A DNA stretch of 64,000 nucleotides from contig KE159795.1 of the NCBI GenBank assembly GCA_000403475.2, forward strand, positions 1,116,983-1,180,982, written 5' to 3'. Every line of letters begins with the position of its first letter. Position 1 is the stretch's first letter. The notes under the pieces were generated by a model that was given only the letters and a program-made list of their open reading frames with translations, ran no database searches and was not told where the DNA came from. Positions 21,396 to 30,317 of the stretch are shown one piece after another. Position numbers and translations under genes: made by a program. The DNA comes from Lachnospiraceae bacterium MD308. Its GTDB lineage: Bacteria > Bacillota > Clostridia > Lachnospirales > Lachnospiraceae.

Positions 21396-22547
21396 TTAGT
21401 CGTAAAGGTTAGGAGCGATCTTCTCGTCCTCCATGTTATCTTTTCCATACCAGTAACCATCCATAGGCATGTCAGATACCTGCTCGCCGTTAGCGATCTT
21501 TGTCAATGTAACGATAGCCTCATAGCCCATCATCAGCGGAGACTGTGTTACAGAACCGATGAACTGATCGTTCATAATCGCCTCTTTCTGCGGAGTACCA
21601 GCGTCAAATCCTACACCGATGATTCCCTTGCTCGGGTCTGTTGACAGCTTGTTCAGTTTCTGGTTTGCTGTGATAACACCCTCAGCCGTTGTCTGGTTAG
21701 AACCAAAGATAGCGATGGTATCATCTTTAGACATGATCTTCTGAGCCTCTGTAGATGCTAAATCTACAGTTGTCTGTGCCGGAACACCAACTTCGATGAT
21801 AACTTCTGCCTCTTTCTCTGCAACCGCGCCCTTTGTAGCGTTTACATAGAACTCATTACCAACTACTGCAACCTTCTTGCCAGCTCCTGTGCAAAGCTCT
21901 AACATCTTGTCGATAAAGCCCTGTCCGCGCTGCTGAATGTTAAGTGCTGTAGCATCCTGATTAACTTCACCAATTCTAACCTGTGCACCTGTAGTAGCTG
22001 CTTTTACTTTTTCCTCGATAACCGGGAACATATTCTCTGCTGCAACTGCGCCTGCTGCTACGTTGTCTGTTGCAACTGTCGCAAGTACAGAACCTTCCGG
22101 AGCCTCGTCAACACCTGTGTCGAAACATACTACCGGGATACCTGCTGCAAGAGCTTTCTCCAATGGATCGATAACAGACTTTGTATCACATGCTGCAAGA
22201 GCGATTCCGTCTGGTTTTTTCTCAATTGCATCGTTGATCATCTGAACCTGGTCAGCGATATCGGACTCATTAGCCGGCCCGTTAGCCTCTACCTCTACGT
22301 TAAGCTCTGCTTTTGCCTGCTCAACGCCCTGGATCGCTGCCTGCCAGTATGTAGACTGGAAACTCTTAACGATCATCTGGAAAGAGTAGCCTCCCTTGCC
22401 GCCTGTTTCTCCGCCTGCGTTGTCCTCGCCTTCGGTCTTTGCATCACCGCCGTCTGATGATGAATCTCCGCCATTAGAACCGCCGCATGCTGCCAATGAG
22501 AGCACCATTGCTGTGCTGAGTAAAACAGCTAAAACTTTCTTTTTCAT
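21396..22547 (-). CDS. Sugar ABC transporter substrate-binding lipoprotein
   Basis: Lipoprotein of 383 aa that delivers sugar to the adjacent permeases. The signal peptide ends in the lipobox LSLAACGG with Cys21, followed by a Gly/Ser/Asp-rich linker to about residue 55 and then a periplasmic-binding-protein type I fold of the RbsB class (DGIALAACDTKSVIDPLEKALAAGIP). The start follows AAAGGAGG. The linked fucI/fucU/kinase genes point to L-fucose. A stem-loop follows the gene. Confidence 0.9.
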   Translation of the reverse strand: MKKKVLAVLLSTAMVLSLAACGGSNGGDSSSDGGDAKTEGEDNAGGETGGKGGYSFQMIVKSFQSTYWQAAIQGVEQAKAELNVEVEANGPANESDIADQVQMINDAIEKKPDGIALAACDTKSVIDPLEKALAAGIPVVCFDTGVDEAPEGSVLATVATDNVAAGAVAAENMFPVIEEKVKAATTGAQVRIGEVNQDATALNIQQRGQGFIDKMLELCTGAGKKVAVVGNEFYVNATKGAVAEKEAEVIIEVGVPAQTTVDLASTEAQKIMSKDDTIAIFGSNQTTAEGVITANQKLNKLSTDPSKGIIGVGFDAGTPQKEAIMNDQFIGSVTQSPLMMGYEAIVTLTKIANGEQVSDMPMDGYWYGKDNMEDEKIAPNLYD

Positions 22548-22618
22548 TGTTTACATTCCTCCTTTAAATAATGAATTGTTATTTATATGAAGTTCTTAGA
22601 ACGAACAACATATTCTGA

Positions 22619-23590
22619 TTATTTTTTCTTCTTTACCACATCGATCAGTACCGCTACAATCAGCACGATACCGGTAAATATCTGCTGCCAGTTTGCCTGG
22701 AGCCCGATAAACGGAAGTCCCACTTTCATCAGGCAGATAACGATTACGCCTAAGAACGAGCCGAAAATCGTACCCACTCCTCCGGTGGCGGACACGCCGC
22801 CTACAATCGCGCCGCCAATCGCGTCAAGCTCAAATCCCGCTCCGGAACCCGGGTAGATCGTCGCATAGGTAGCTGCATATGCAATGCCTGCCATCCCTGC
22901 GAAGAATCCGGAGATCACGTATGCAAGCACATGATAAAACTTGATATTGACACCTGCAAGCCTTGTGGCCTCTTTGTTACTTCCGATTGCAATCGTATAA
23001 CGTCCTACTCTTGTATGATCCAGCACGAAAGACATGATGATCACCAGAACAATCATGAATACGATTCCCACCGGGATAACCGTTCCTTCCGTGGTCGTAA
23101 AGGCAAATATCTTTCGGAACGCTCCTGCCTCCGTCAACGCTGACGGCCATGACACGCCAAACCCGCCGCAGAGCGCCGGCCCAAGTCCACGGGTAATCAT
23201 ACATGTACAAAGCGTTGCAAGAAACGGCGGCAGATCCATGATCGCTACAAGCACACCGTTAAACACCCCAATCAGCACGCCAATGCCGATACATGCCAGG
23301 ATGGCAACCGGCACCGGAATATGCTGGTGCACGATCAGATATCCTCCGATCAGCGCGTAGGACACAAGCCCCGTACCGATGGAAAGGTCAACGCCGCCTG
23401 TAATCAGCGGGAACGTAACGCCCAGTGCCATAAGTGTAATATAATACGAGTTATCCAGGACACTTACCAGCGTAGGGTATGTTCTGAACGTAGGGCTGAG
23501 AACGCTGAAGAGAACAACCATTGCAACGATAATCCCCATTACCATGACCTCTCGCCCTTTTAATCCGCCAAAAGTCTTTTTATTCGTCAT
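22619..23590 (-). CDS. Sugar ABC transporter permease (RbsC type), second of two
   Basis: Integral membrane permease of 323 aa with about 8-10 hydrophobic segments. The family motif LITGGVDLSIGTG is near residue 63 and the C-terminal GGAIVGGVSATGGVGTIFGS also fits RbsC/BPD_transp_2 proteins. It lies 15 nt after the ATPase gene. The operon has a second, different permease at 25130-26110, so the channel is probably a heterodimer, as in LsrC/LsrD. Confidence 0.9.
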   Translation of the reverse strand: MTNKKTFGGLKGREVMVMGIIVAMVVLFSVLSPTFRTYPTLVSVLDNSYYITLMALGVTFPLITGGVDLSIGTGLVSYALIGGYLIVHQHIPVPVAILACIGIGVLIGVFNGVLVAIMDLPPFLATLCTCMITRGLGPALCGGFGVSWPSALTEAGAFRKIFAFTTTEGTVIPVGIVFMIVLVIIMSFVLDHTRVGRYTIAIGSNKEATRLAGVNIKFYHVLAYVISGFFAGMAGIAYAATYATIYPGSGAGFELDAIGGAIVGGVSATGGVGTIFGSFLGVIVICLMKVGLPFIGLQANWQQIFTGIVLIVAVLIDVVKKKK

Positions 23591-23605
23591 TTTCTCATCC
23601 CTCCT

Positions 23606-25102
23606 CTATTCAATCTCTCTCGTGGCAAGATTCATGATTGTCTCCTGTTTTGCCTCGGAGATATCAAGCTCGCCTGTCTTCTTACCCTCGCACATAACCA
23701 CAATACGGTCGCTCATACGCAGGATTTCTGTCATTTCCGAAGAGATCATGATAATCGACTTGCCTTCTTCCACCAGCTTGTTCATCAGCTTATAAATCTC
23801 ATTCTTCGCGCCTACGTCAATACCTCTTGTCGGCTCGTCGAATATAAGGATATCGCTGTTCCTGGTAAGCCACTTGGCAATAACTACTTTCTGCTGATTA
23901 CCGCCGGAGAGATTCACAACCAACTGGTCTACGCCCGGGGTCTTTGTCGCAAGAGCCTCTACATATTTGTTAGCGATCTCCTCCTCTTTCTTCTTATTTA
24001 TAAAGAGTCCGTTCATAAAGTCTTTCATGGACGCCATCGTCGTATTTTCCGCCACCGTCTTCTGGACTACAATACCATATCTTTTCCGGTCCTCAGACAG
24101 GTAGCCGATTCCGCAGTCTACCGCATCCTGAGGGCTGTTGATGGTTACTTTCTTTCCATTTACATAGATATCTCCGCTTTCCTTCGGGTCCGCGCCGAAC
24201 AATGCCCTTGCCGTCTCTGTACGTCCCGCACCCATAAGGCCTGAGAATCCAAGTATCTCGCCCTTGCGTAGTTCAAAACTTACATCCTGCACCATCCTTC
24301 CGGCATTCAAGTGCTCTACCTTCAGGACAACCGGCGCATCCGCCGGAACTTTGCTCTCTGTCTTCGGATCTTCATAGATGACACGCCCAACCATCATGTT
24401 GATAATGTCTTCTTTTGTACACTCCTCCGTAATCAGAGTTCCTACATAAGTTCCGTCACGCATTACCGTCACGCGGTCTGTGATCACCTTAATCTCATCC
24501 ATACGGTGTGAAATGTATACCATAGCAATGTCTTTTTCTTTCAGGTCACGGATAATCTTGAACATCTCCTCAATCTCCGACTCTGTAAGGGCCGCGGACG
24601 GCTCGTCAAAGATAATGACCTTGGCGTCAAAGGAAACCGCCTTGGCAATCTCGCACATCTGCTGCTTTCCTACTGTAAGGTTCGCCATCAACTCCGTCGG
24701 GTCGATGTCAACGTTCAGACGGTTAAAAAGTTTCTTAGCCTCCTCGTTCATCCGTTTGTCGTCAATCCGGATTCCTTTTTTGAATTCCCTGCCGATAAAC
24801 AGATTCTGGGCTACCGTCAGATGTCCTAACATGTTGAGCTCCTGGTGCACGATTACGATACCTGCGTCCTGAGCTTCCCTCGTATTCTTAAACTCAACTT
24901 CTTTGCCTTCATATGTAATCGTACCGGAATCTTTTTTATAAATGCCGGTAAGGACCTTCATCAAAGTCGATTTTCCGGCGCCGTTCTCTCCCATCAGCGC
25001 AAGAACTTCTCCCTTCCTCACTTCCAGATCTACATGATCCAGCGCGTGTACTCCAGGGAATGATTTATCTATATCTTTCATCGTCAATATAATATCGCCC
25101 AT
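23606..25102 (-). CDS. Sugar ABC transporter ATPase (RbsA type, two ATPase domains)
   Basis: Cytoplasmic ATPase of 498 aa with two ABC domains, the normal RbsA/MglA layout. Domain 1 has Walker A GENGAGKS near residue 39, the degenerate signature VGKQQM and Walker B VIIFDEPSAAL. Domain 2 starts near residue 250, has FSGLMGAGRTE in place of a canonical Walker A as usual in this family, the signature LSGGNQQKV and Walker B ILIFDEPTRGID. It energises the two permeases encoded on either side. Confidence 0.94.
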   Translation of the reverse strand: MGDIILTMKDIDKSFPGVHALDHVDLEVRKGEVLALMGENGAGKSTLMKVLTGIYKKDSGTITYEGKEVEFKNTREAQDAGIVIVHQELNMLGHLTVAQNLFIGREFKKGIRIDDKRMNEEAKKLFNRLNVDIDPTELMANLTVGKQQMCEIAKAVSFDAKVIIFDEPSAALTESEIEEMFKIIRDLKEKDIAMVYISHRMDEIKVITDRVTVMRDGTYVGTLITEECTKEDIINMMVGRVIYEDPKTESKVPADAPVVLKVEHLNAGRMVQDVSFELRKGEILGFSGLMGAGRTETARALFGADPKESGDIYVNGKKVTINSPQDAVDCGIGYLSEDRKRYGIVVQKTVAENTTMASMKDFMNGLFINKKKEEEIANKYVEALATKTPGVDQLVVNLSGGNQQKVVIAKWLTRNSDILIFDEPTRGIDVGAKNEIYKLMNKLVEEGKSIIMISSEMTEILRMSDRIVVMCEGKKTGELDISEAKQETIMNLATREIE

Positions 25103-25129
25103 ATTCTCACTTCTCCTTTCCTGCCGCCA

Positions 25130-26110
25130 CTAGTTCTTCCTGCGTCTTGCGGAAACGTCTGAATAAACCGCCGCAATAACAATCAGTCCAGTAATGATAT
25201 ACTGATACTCTTTCGTGAATCCCAGAGCAAGAATACCTTGCTGCAAAAGAGAAATGATAACTACGCCGATCACAGTACCGCTGATGGATGCAAGTCCGCC
25301 GGCCATGGACGTACCGCCCATTACACACCCCGCAATCGCCTCGTTGTTGTACTGGTCTCCGTATCCCGGCTGCACCGTCGTGTACACAGCCACGAAGTAG
25401 ATAGATGCGATACCTACCAGCGTTCCGCAGATTACATATGCCAGCATCTTCCATTTTTTCACATTCACACCCGAGAGCCTTACTGCCTCTTCGTTGCTGC
25501 CAAGGCAGAGTATGTAACGTCCCCATTTCGTCTTGTTCAGTACGATGGCGCAGATAACAGCAACTCCAAGGAAGACGATGATTCCCACCGGAAATCCGTT
25601 CAGGCTGACCAGATTCCTGTACCAGCCGTCCGCCGTGTTGGACTGCGGCCAGCTCACCGACTGGGTCTTTGTAAATACTGCCGCGATACCTTTCGCGATG
25701 TTCATGCTCGCCATGGATACGATAAACGGCGGCACATTCCAGTAGGCCACCAGATATCCGTTGAAAATACCGAACACAACCCCAATCAAAATGCTGAGAA
25801 TAAGGCTTGCTGCCATCGGAACATTGTACGCCGTCAGCGAGTATCCTGCGACAAGCGAACAGCAGAACATAACCGGCCCGATCGAGAAATCAATTCCTCC
25901 CGTAGCAATAACGAATGTTACCCCCAAAGAGAGAAAGCCCAAAAAGTAAACATAGTTCAGTGTGTTCGTAATACGTGAGACTCCAAAAAAACTTCCGCCT
26001 GTGAGAGCTCCGAATGCAAGATACATTAAAAGCAGCACAAAGATGAGGACAATTCTGTTAAATCCCACCTTTTTTACAAATGCATTTTGTTTGATCTTCT
26101 CCACTTCCAT
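25130..26110 (-). CDS. Sugar ABC transporter permease (RbsC type), first of two
   Basis: Membrane permease of 326 aa. It carries the family motif VIATGGIDFSIGP near residue 65 and AIAGCVMGGTSMAGGLASISG near the C-terminus, with Arg/Lys-rich cytoplasmic ends. It is the first transporter gene of the fucose operon and is expressed from the promoter at 26278-26306. The 305-nt gap upstream (26111-26415) contains that promoter and two operator-like palindromes. Confidence 0.9.
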   Translation of the reverse strand: MEVEKIKQNAFVKKVGFNRIVLIFVLLLMYLAFGALTGGSFFGVSRITNTLNYVYFLGFLSLGVTFVIATGGIDFSIGPVMFCCSLVAGYSLTAYNVPMAASLILSILIGVVFGIFNGYLVAYWNVPPFIVSMASMNIAKGIAAVFTKTQSVSWPQSNTADGWYRNLVSLNGFPVGIIVFLGVAVICAIVLNKTKWGRYILCLGSNEEAVRLSGVNVKKWKMLAYVICGTLVGIASIYFVAVYTTVQPGYGDQYNNEAIAGCVMGGTSMAGGLASISGTVIGVVIISLLQQGILALGFTKEYQYIITGLIVIAAVYSDVSARRRKN

Positions 26111-26183
26111 TCCTCCTCCATAATAATTTCCTCCGAAACACTTCCTAGAAATCCGTCTGCCGCGAACATGTCACTCTATTGCG

Positions 26184-26197
26184 CGTAACGTTTCGCT
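26184..26197. promoter_or_regulatory. Candidate LacI-family operator, downstream site
   Basis: CGTAACGTTTCGCT is a CG-centred near-palindrome of LacI-family type, about 80 nt downstream of the predicted transcription start of the fucose transport operon. The 10-mer GCGAAACGTT in it recurs, in opposite orientation, at 26357-26366. Confidence 0.55.
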
Positions 26198-26277
26198 CTC
26201 TTTTGTCTGAAAATATTATCATAGAATTTAGACATTTTTACATACTTTGAGATGGCTTTTTTATTTCTATAGTGCAC

Positions 26278-26306
26278 ATTATACTATCTAAATACCTCTA
26301 CGTCAA
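26278..26306 (-). promoter_or_regulatory. Promoter of the fucose transport and catabolism operon
   Basis: TTGACG (26301-26306) and TATAAT (26278-26283) on the - strand are separated by exactly 17 nt. The start would be near 26271, with a leader of about 160 nt before the first permease gene. The two operator-like sites lie on either side of this promoter. Confidence 0.75.
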
Positions 26307-26356
26307 CCTGTTTTATTTCATTTACAGAATATTTTGTCAATTTTTATTCTATCCAC

Positions 26357-26368
26357 GCGAAACGTTTT
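26357..26368. promoter_or_regulatory. Candidate LacI-family operator, upstream site
   Basis: GCGAAACGTTTT contains the perfect 8-mer palindrome AAACGTTT. It lies about 90 nt upstream of the predicted transcription start and about 170 bp from the downstream site, so DNA looping by a LacI tetramer is plausible. Confidence 0.55.
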
Positions 26369-26415
26369 ATCCAATATCGCAAAATAATTCATCTAAAAGT
26401 ACAAATCCCCTCTGA

Positions 26416-27414
26416 TTAGAGGGGGCGAACCGATTCACCTTCCTGCATTTTTGTTCCAAGACTTATCTTTACCGTATCGCTGTCATCTTTTGTCTCAATC
26501 CGGTGCAGCAACAGCTCCACCGCTTTCTGGCACATTTTTTTCATCGGCTGCACGACCATGTACCAGCTAGGATGGACTACTCCGGTAATCATCAGGGCAT
26601 CAAACCCAATCAGGGAAATATCCTCCGGGCAGGAGAATTCCGACTCATTCACCGCCAGTACCCCGCCAAGCATCGTATCATAGTTCCCGATCAGCACGGC
26701 GGAAGGACGGTTTGGCAGAGCCAAAAGCTCTTTCATCTTCTCATACCCCACTTCCGAGGAATGCCTTCCCGTCTTTAAATATTCCTCAGGAATGTCAAGC
26801 CCCGCCTGCCTCATGGCCGCCTCATACCCCTTAATGCGCTCAATACCGGTATACTCAACGTCTGATGCGATGACCGCAATCTCCCTGTGGTTATTTTCAA
26901 TCAGGACATTCACCGCGCGGAAGGCCGCAATCTTATTGTCGATGCCCACGCAGTCAAACTCTTCATCCTGGAAGGAACGATCCACCAGCACCACCGGAAT
27001 CTTGTCCTGCTTTGCCGGTTTCATAAAGCCGCCCTTCATGCTCACCGGCATCACGATAATACCATCTACTTTCCGGCTGACAAGAAACTTCAGATTCTCT
27101 GCCTCTATCGTCTCGTCATTGCCGGAGTCGCAGATCATCATGCCATATCCGTTCCTTCTGAGCTCCTGCCCGATATAATGCAGCATCTTTCCGGAGAAAA
27201 AGCACTCGATATCATGCACCATCACTCCGACAATCTTTGTCTTATTCTTTACCAGCCCCCTTGCAAGCACATTTACCTCGTAATTAAGTTCCTTTATCGC
27301 CTTCTCGATCAGGATCCTGTTCTCCGGAAGAACGTTGCCCCCGTTCAGATATTTCGATATCGTGGCCAGGGAAAGGCCCGTCTTATTCTTTACATCGCGC
27401 ATTGTCGCTGCCAT
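26416..27414 (-). CDS. LacI-family transcriptional regulator of the fucose operon
   Basis: Repressor of about 332 aa. The N-terminal helix-turn-helix reads MRDVKNKTGLSLATISKYLNG and is followed by the hinge and a sugar-binding core of PBP type I. The frame opens at an ATG at 27435, but a palindrome abuts that ATG and leaves no room for an RBS. The ATG at 27414 is the more likely start (MAATMRDV). It directly precedes the ABC operon and is the natural candidate to bind the nearby AAACGTT-type sites. Confidence 0.9.
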   Translation of the reverse strand: MAATMRDVKNKTGLSLATISKYLNGGNVLPENRILIEKAIKELNYEVNVLARGLVKNKTKIVGVMVHDIECFFSGKMLHYIGQELRRNGYGMMICDSGNDETIEAENLKFLVSRKVDGIIVMPVSMKGGFMKPAKQDKIPVVLVDRSFQDEEFDCVGIDNKIAAFRAVNVLIENNHREIAVIASDVEYTGIERIKGYEAAMRQAGLDIPEEYLKTGRHSSEVGYEKMKELLALPNRPSAVLIGNYDTMLGGVLAVNESEFSCPEDISLIGFDALMITGVVHPSWYMVVQPMKKMCQKAVELLLHRIETKDDSDTVKISLGTKMQEGESVRPL

Positions 27415-27435
27415 GGTTTCCACTTTTCCTTTCAT

Positions 27436-27448
27436 AACGCAAAGCGTT
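27436..27448. promoter_or_regulatory. Palindrome ahead of lacI-type gene
   Basis: AACGC-AAA-GCGTT is a perfect 5-bp-arm palindrome just upstream of the regulator gene, in the 5' leader. It may be an autoregulatory operator. A related sequence, GTTCCGAAAC, lies further upstream at 27531-27540. Confidence 0.5.
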
Positions 27449-27619
27449 TGATTCTAACTATACGATTCTTAGTAAATCATACTTTTCTTTATTAAGTCAA
27501 TACAAAATTAAATATTTTCTAAAAATTTACGTTCCGAAACGAAAAAGTCATTATTTTATTTGCATCTCATCTGTTGTATAATGAAAAATAAATAGATATT
27601 CAACACTTGGAGGTTACTT

Positions 27620-28153
27620 ATGAAAAAGCTACTGAAATACTGCTCCCTGACTCTCCTTCTTTCTCTTCTTGCCTTTTCTTCGGCAGGATGCGAAAAGGAA
27701 TCGGCAAAATGTCCTTTCACCGACGCAAAGTGGGGCGACACTCTTGATGACCTTGAGAAACTTGAGGACGGAGAATACACAGAGGGCGGAGAGTCTGCAT
27801 ACAACGGCACAGTCTATGAATTTCCCAAGAAGTACCAAGGGCTTGACGGAATCATCCGCTACTCTTTTGACGCTGAAGAAAAGCTTGTTGCCATGTCATG
27901 GATGTACGAGACCGACGACTCCGAAGACCTTAAGGAAACATACGATACGCTCCATGAAGGAGCAGAAAAGCTGCTCGGCGAGAGCGGTTTCACATACAAC
28001 TCCGATAAATTCGCCGATGCGGCGACACCGGGCGACGTCTGGTACCGCGAAGAAGGCAACGTCGTCATCATCGCTGTTGACACAGATGAGGCAAAGCTCC
28101 TTCAATATACTTTTATGCACCCGGATGTTTCCGAAAAGCGGCCTGAGAAATAG
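27620..28153 (+). CDS. Putative lipoprotein, unknown function
   Basis: Protein of 177 aa. The signal peptide (residues 1-23) ends in the lipobox FSSAGCEK, so Cys24 should be lipidated. The mature part is acidic and compact (YSFDAEEKLVAMSWMY), with a repeated strand/helix feel but no domain I can name. It stands alone on the + strand between the LacI gene and the convergent aldo/keto reductase. A TATAAT box lies at 27577-27582, an RBS TTGGAGG is close to the ATG, and a terminator follows. Many Lachnospiraceae carry such small orphan lipoproteins. Confidence 0.75.
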   Translation: MKKLLKYCSLTLLLSLLAFSSAGCEKESAKCPFTDAKWGDTLDDLEKLEDGEYTEGGESAYNGTVYEFPKKYQGLDGIIRYSFDAEEKLVAMSWMYETDDSEDLKETYDTLHEGAEKLLGESGFTYNSDKFADAATPGDVWYREEGNVVIIAVDTDEAKLLQYTFMHPDVSEKRPEK

Positions 28154-28156
28154 ATA

Positions 28157-28176
28157 AGGAGGGGAAATCCCCTCCT
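28157..28176. terminator. Bidirectional terminator
   Basis: Perfect 8-bp stem AGGAGGGG / CCCCTCCT with an AAAT loop, followed on the + strand by ATCTTCTTTA. It lies 3 nt after the lipoprotein stop and 26 nt beyond the stop of the convergent aldo/keto reductase gene, so it can serve both. Confidence 0.8.
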
Positions 28177-28202
28177 ATCTTCTTTATATGTCCGGTCCGT
28201 TC

Positions 28203-29204
28203 TTACTCTACAATCACTCCGTCCTCATCCCAGAGGTCATGCCAGTCTTTTGCTCCTTCCCACAAAAATACATGGCCCTTTACCAGCCTGTTTCCCCGCT
28301 CTAAGGTCGCCATCACCGCCATCTCTTCTTCCGTCAGCGGCTCCTCTGTCATGCATTTTAAATTCGCATAATAATTATGGACAGAGAAGGGAATCGGAAC
28401 CTGCCCGTTCTGATGCGCCCATTTCAGCGCTACGATTGCGGGATGAACCCCGTGATTTTTTGCGATCGCCTGCACTTGCGGCATTTCAAGGTCTGCGATA
28501 TCCTCCTCCATAATGTCCCGCTCCGGCCTTCTCGGGGAACCGATAGGCATATAGCCTACGGGAAGAATGTCCCGCTCTTCCAGATATTCCTTAAGCTCTC
28601 TCTGCTGGAATGCAGGATGCATCTCAATCTCCGCCGCCGCAGGCTTAATCTTCATCAGCGGCAGCACTGCCTCCATCTTCGGAATCGTCATATTGGAAAT
28701 TCCGATATGCTTAATCAGCCCTTTTTCCACAAGCTCCTCGCACTGGCGGTACGTGTCCATGAACTCCTCGGCGGAAAACGGCCTGGAATCCGGATTTCTG
28801 GAATCCACGTCACACCCCGGCGCGTGATAATTCGGAAACGGCCAGTGGATAAAGTACATGTCCAGATATTCACACTTTAAATCCTCAATACTTTTCCTGC
28901 ACGCCTTCTCCACATCCCTGTGCATGTCATTCCATACCTTTGACATGATAAACAGATCTTTCCGCTCTGCAACCCCTTCTGCAAAGGCGTTCTCAAACAC
29001 CTGGCCGATCTGGTCTTCGTTCCTGTAGCACGCCGCGCAGTCGAACAGACGGTATCCGCAGCGGAGCGCTCCTGCAACTGCCTCTGAGACCTCCTCTGCT
29101 CCCACACGGTCCGAGCCAAAGGTTCCCATGCCTATGCAGGGCATCTGCTCCCCTGTATATAGTTTTTTCTTCGGCACGATAGCCGGGTCAATAAATTGTG
29201 TCAT
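28203..29204 (-). CDS. Aldo/keto reductase
   Basis: NADPH-dependent TIM-barrel oxidoreductase of about 333 aa. Visible family parts are GMGTFGSD, the Asp/Tyr of the active site in RLFDCAACYRNE, the Lys in IMSKVWND and the His in YFIHWPFPN, then HIGISN. The frame could begin at a TTG at 29237, but the ATG at 29204 has GTGAGG upstream and starts like relatives (MTQFID). It is the last gene of the BMC operon, after the PfkB kinase. A role in reducing lactaldehyde is possible; it carries no targeting helix. Confidence 0.88.
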   Translation of the reverse strand: MTQFIDPAIVPKKKLYTGEQMPCIGMGTFGSDRVGAEEVSEAVAGALRCGYRLFDCAACYRNEDQIGQVFENAFAEGVAERKDLFIMSKVWNDMHRDVEKACRKSIEDLKCEYLDMYFIHWPFPNYHAPGCDVDSRNPDSRPFSAEEFMDTYRQCEELVEKGLIKHIGISNMTIPKMEAVLPLMKIKPAAAEIEMHPAFQQRELKEYLEERDILPVGYMPIGSPRRPERDIMEEDIADLEMPQVQAIAKNHGVHPAIVALKWAHQNGQVPIPFSVHNYYANLKCMTEEPLTEEEMAVMATLERGNRLVKGHVFLWEGAKDWHDLWDEDGVIVE

Positions 29205-29229
29205 ACTCTGTATCCTCACTTTCCTCTTC

Positions 29230-30162
29230 TTAGCCAAGCTTTTCTATCTCAATCTGCGGAAGTATCCTTTCCATATCCTCCCGCACAAAAAATCCTGTCT
29301 CTTCCCGCAGGGCTGCCGCCGCAGACATGGCGCTGGCTTTCTTAATCGTGTTCTCCACGGACAGCCCTTCGCTGATTCCTAACGCAAAGCCAGCAATCAT
29401 CGTATCGCCGCAGCCCACCGTATTTACCGCGGAAATCTTTGGTACATACGCCCGGTATATGCCTTCATCGCTCACCGCCACAGACCCGTCAGCACCCAGA
29501 GACACCGCCACAAGAGCGACCCCCGCCTCGTGGATTTCCTGTGCCGCCCGGATGATATCCTCTTCCCTGTCGCACTGCTTTCCCGTCAGCATGCGGATCT
29601 CGTCGATGTTCGGTTTGATCATATAAGGGCATGCCTTGATTCCTTCTGCGAGAAGTCTGCCGCTTGTATCCAGGATTACTTTTTTCCCCGCATCCTTCAC
29701 CAGCCGGACAAGCTCTGGATAAGCGGTCTCATCAAGCCCTTTCGGAACGCTCCCCGACATAGAGACGACGGACGCCTCCTTTATCAGCCCTTCAAACTTT
29801 CGGACAAAACCTTCAAAATCCTCTTTCTCCACCGTAAATCCAGGCTCCAGAAACTCTGTCTGCACCTTCGTCACCGTATCCCATATGTTGATGCACGACC
29901 TGCTCTCTTCTTTCATGTGGTAAAATGCACTCTCAATCCCAAACGGCTTTAGCGAATCCTCGATATACGCCCCCGCATGGCCGCCCACGAATCCGGTCGC
30001 CACCACTCTTGCGCCGGCGATAGCCGCCGGCTTGGACACATTCAGCCCTTTACCGCCGGGCGTATATGCACACTCCTTCACCCGGTTTACTTCTCCTGTC
30101 TTCGCTCCCTCTACCACGTACCGCTTGTCTACAGCAGCATTCAGGGTAACTGTAAGAATCAT
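29230..30162 (-). CDS. PfkB-family sugar-phosphate kinase (1-phosphofructokinase type)
   Basis: Kinase of 310 aa in the FruK/LacC branch of the PfkB family: start MILTVTLNAAVDK, the substrate-loop YTPGGKGLNVS, and the C-terminal signature NTVGCGDTMIAGFA with the catalytic Asp. Typical substrates are fructose-1-phosphate or tagatose-6-phosphate. It is part of the BMC operon between DeoR and the aldo/keto reductase, so its substrate may be another ketose phosphate. An AGGAGG site precedes the ATG. The 155-nt gap upstream shows no clear promoter. Confidence 0.87.
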   Translation of the reverse strand: MILTVTLNAAVDKRYVVEGAKTGEVNRVKECAYTPGGKGLNVSKPAAIAGARVVATGFVGGHAGAYIEDSLKPFGIESAFYHMKEESRSCINIWDTVTKVQTEFLEPGFTVEKEDFEGFVRKFEGLIKEASVVSMSGSVPKGLDETAYPELVRLVKDAGKKVILDTSGRLLAEGIKACPYMIKPNIDEIRMLTGKQCDREEDIIRAAQEIHEAGVALVAVSLGADGSVAVSDEGIYRAYVPKISAVNTVGCGDTMIAGFALGISEGLSVENTIKKASAMSAAAALREETGFFVREDMERILPQIEIEKLG

Positions 30163-30317
30163 ATATTTACCTCCTGACCATAAAAACCAATTAAAAACAA
30201 AAGAAAAAATCCACCAAATCTTCGCATTGTCCGTACAAAAATCCGGTGAAATATTTTTCTTATTTATTTTTCCATTCTGCCTGCTGATGGTAGCTGTCTT
30301 TTGACCTTCTCCATGAA

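Noticed and set aside
25238-25978. 246-aa open frame on the + strand inside the first fucose permease gene
   Set aside because: It is antisense to a clear RbsC-type gene, is rich in Arg/His/Asn codons without any recognisable motif and has no RBS.
30163-30317. Possible promoter or terminator between DeoR and PfkB genes
   Set aside because: AT-rich, but no hairpin with T-tract and no -35/-10 pair could be supported.
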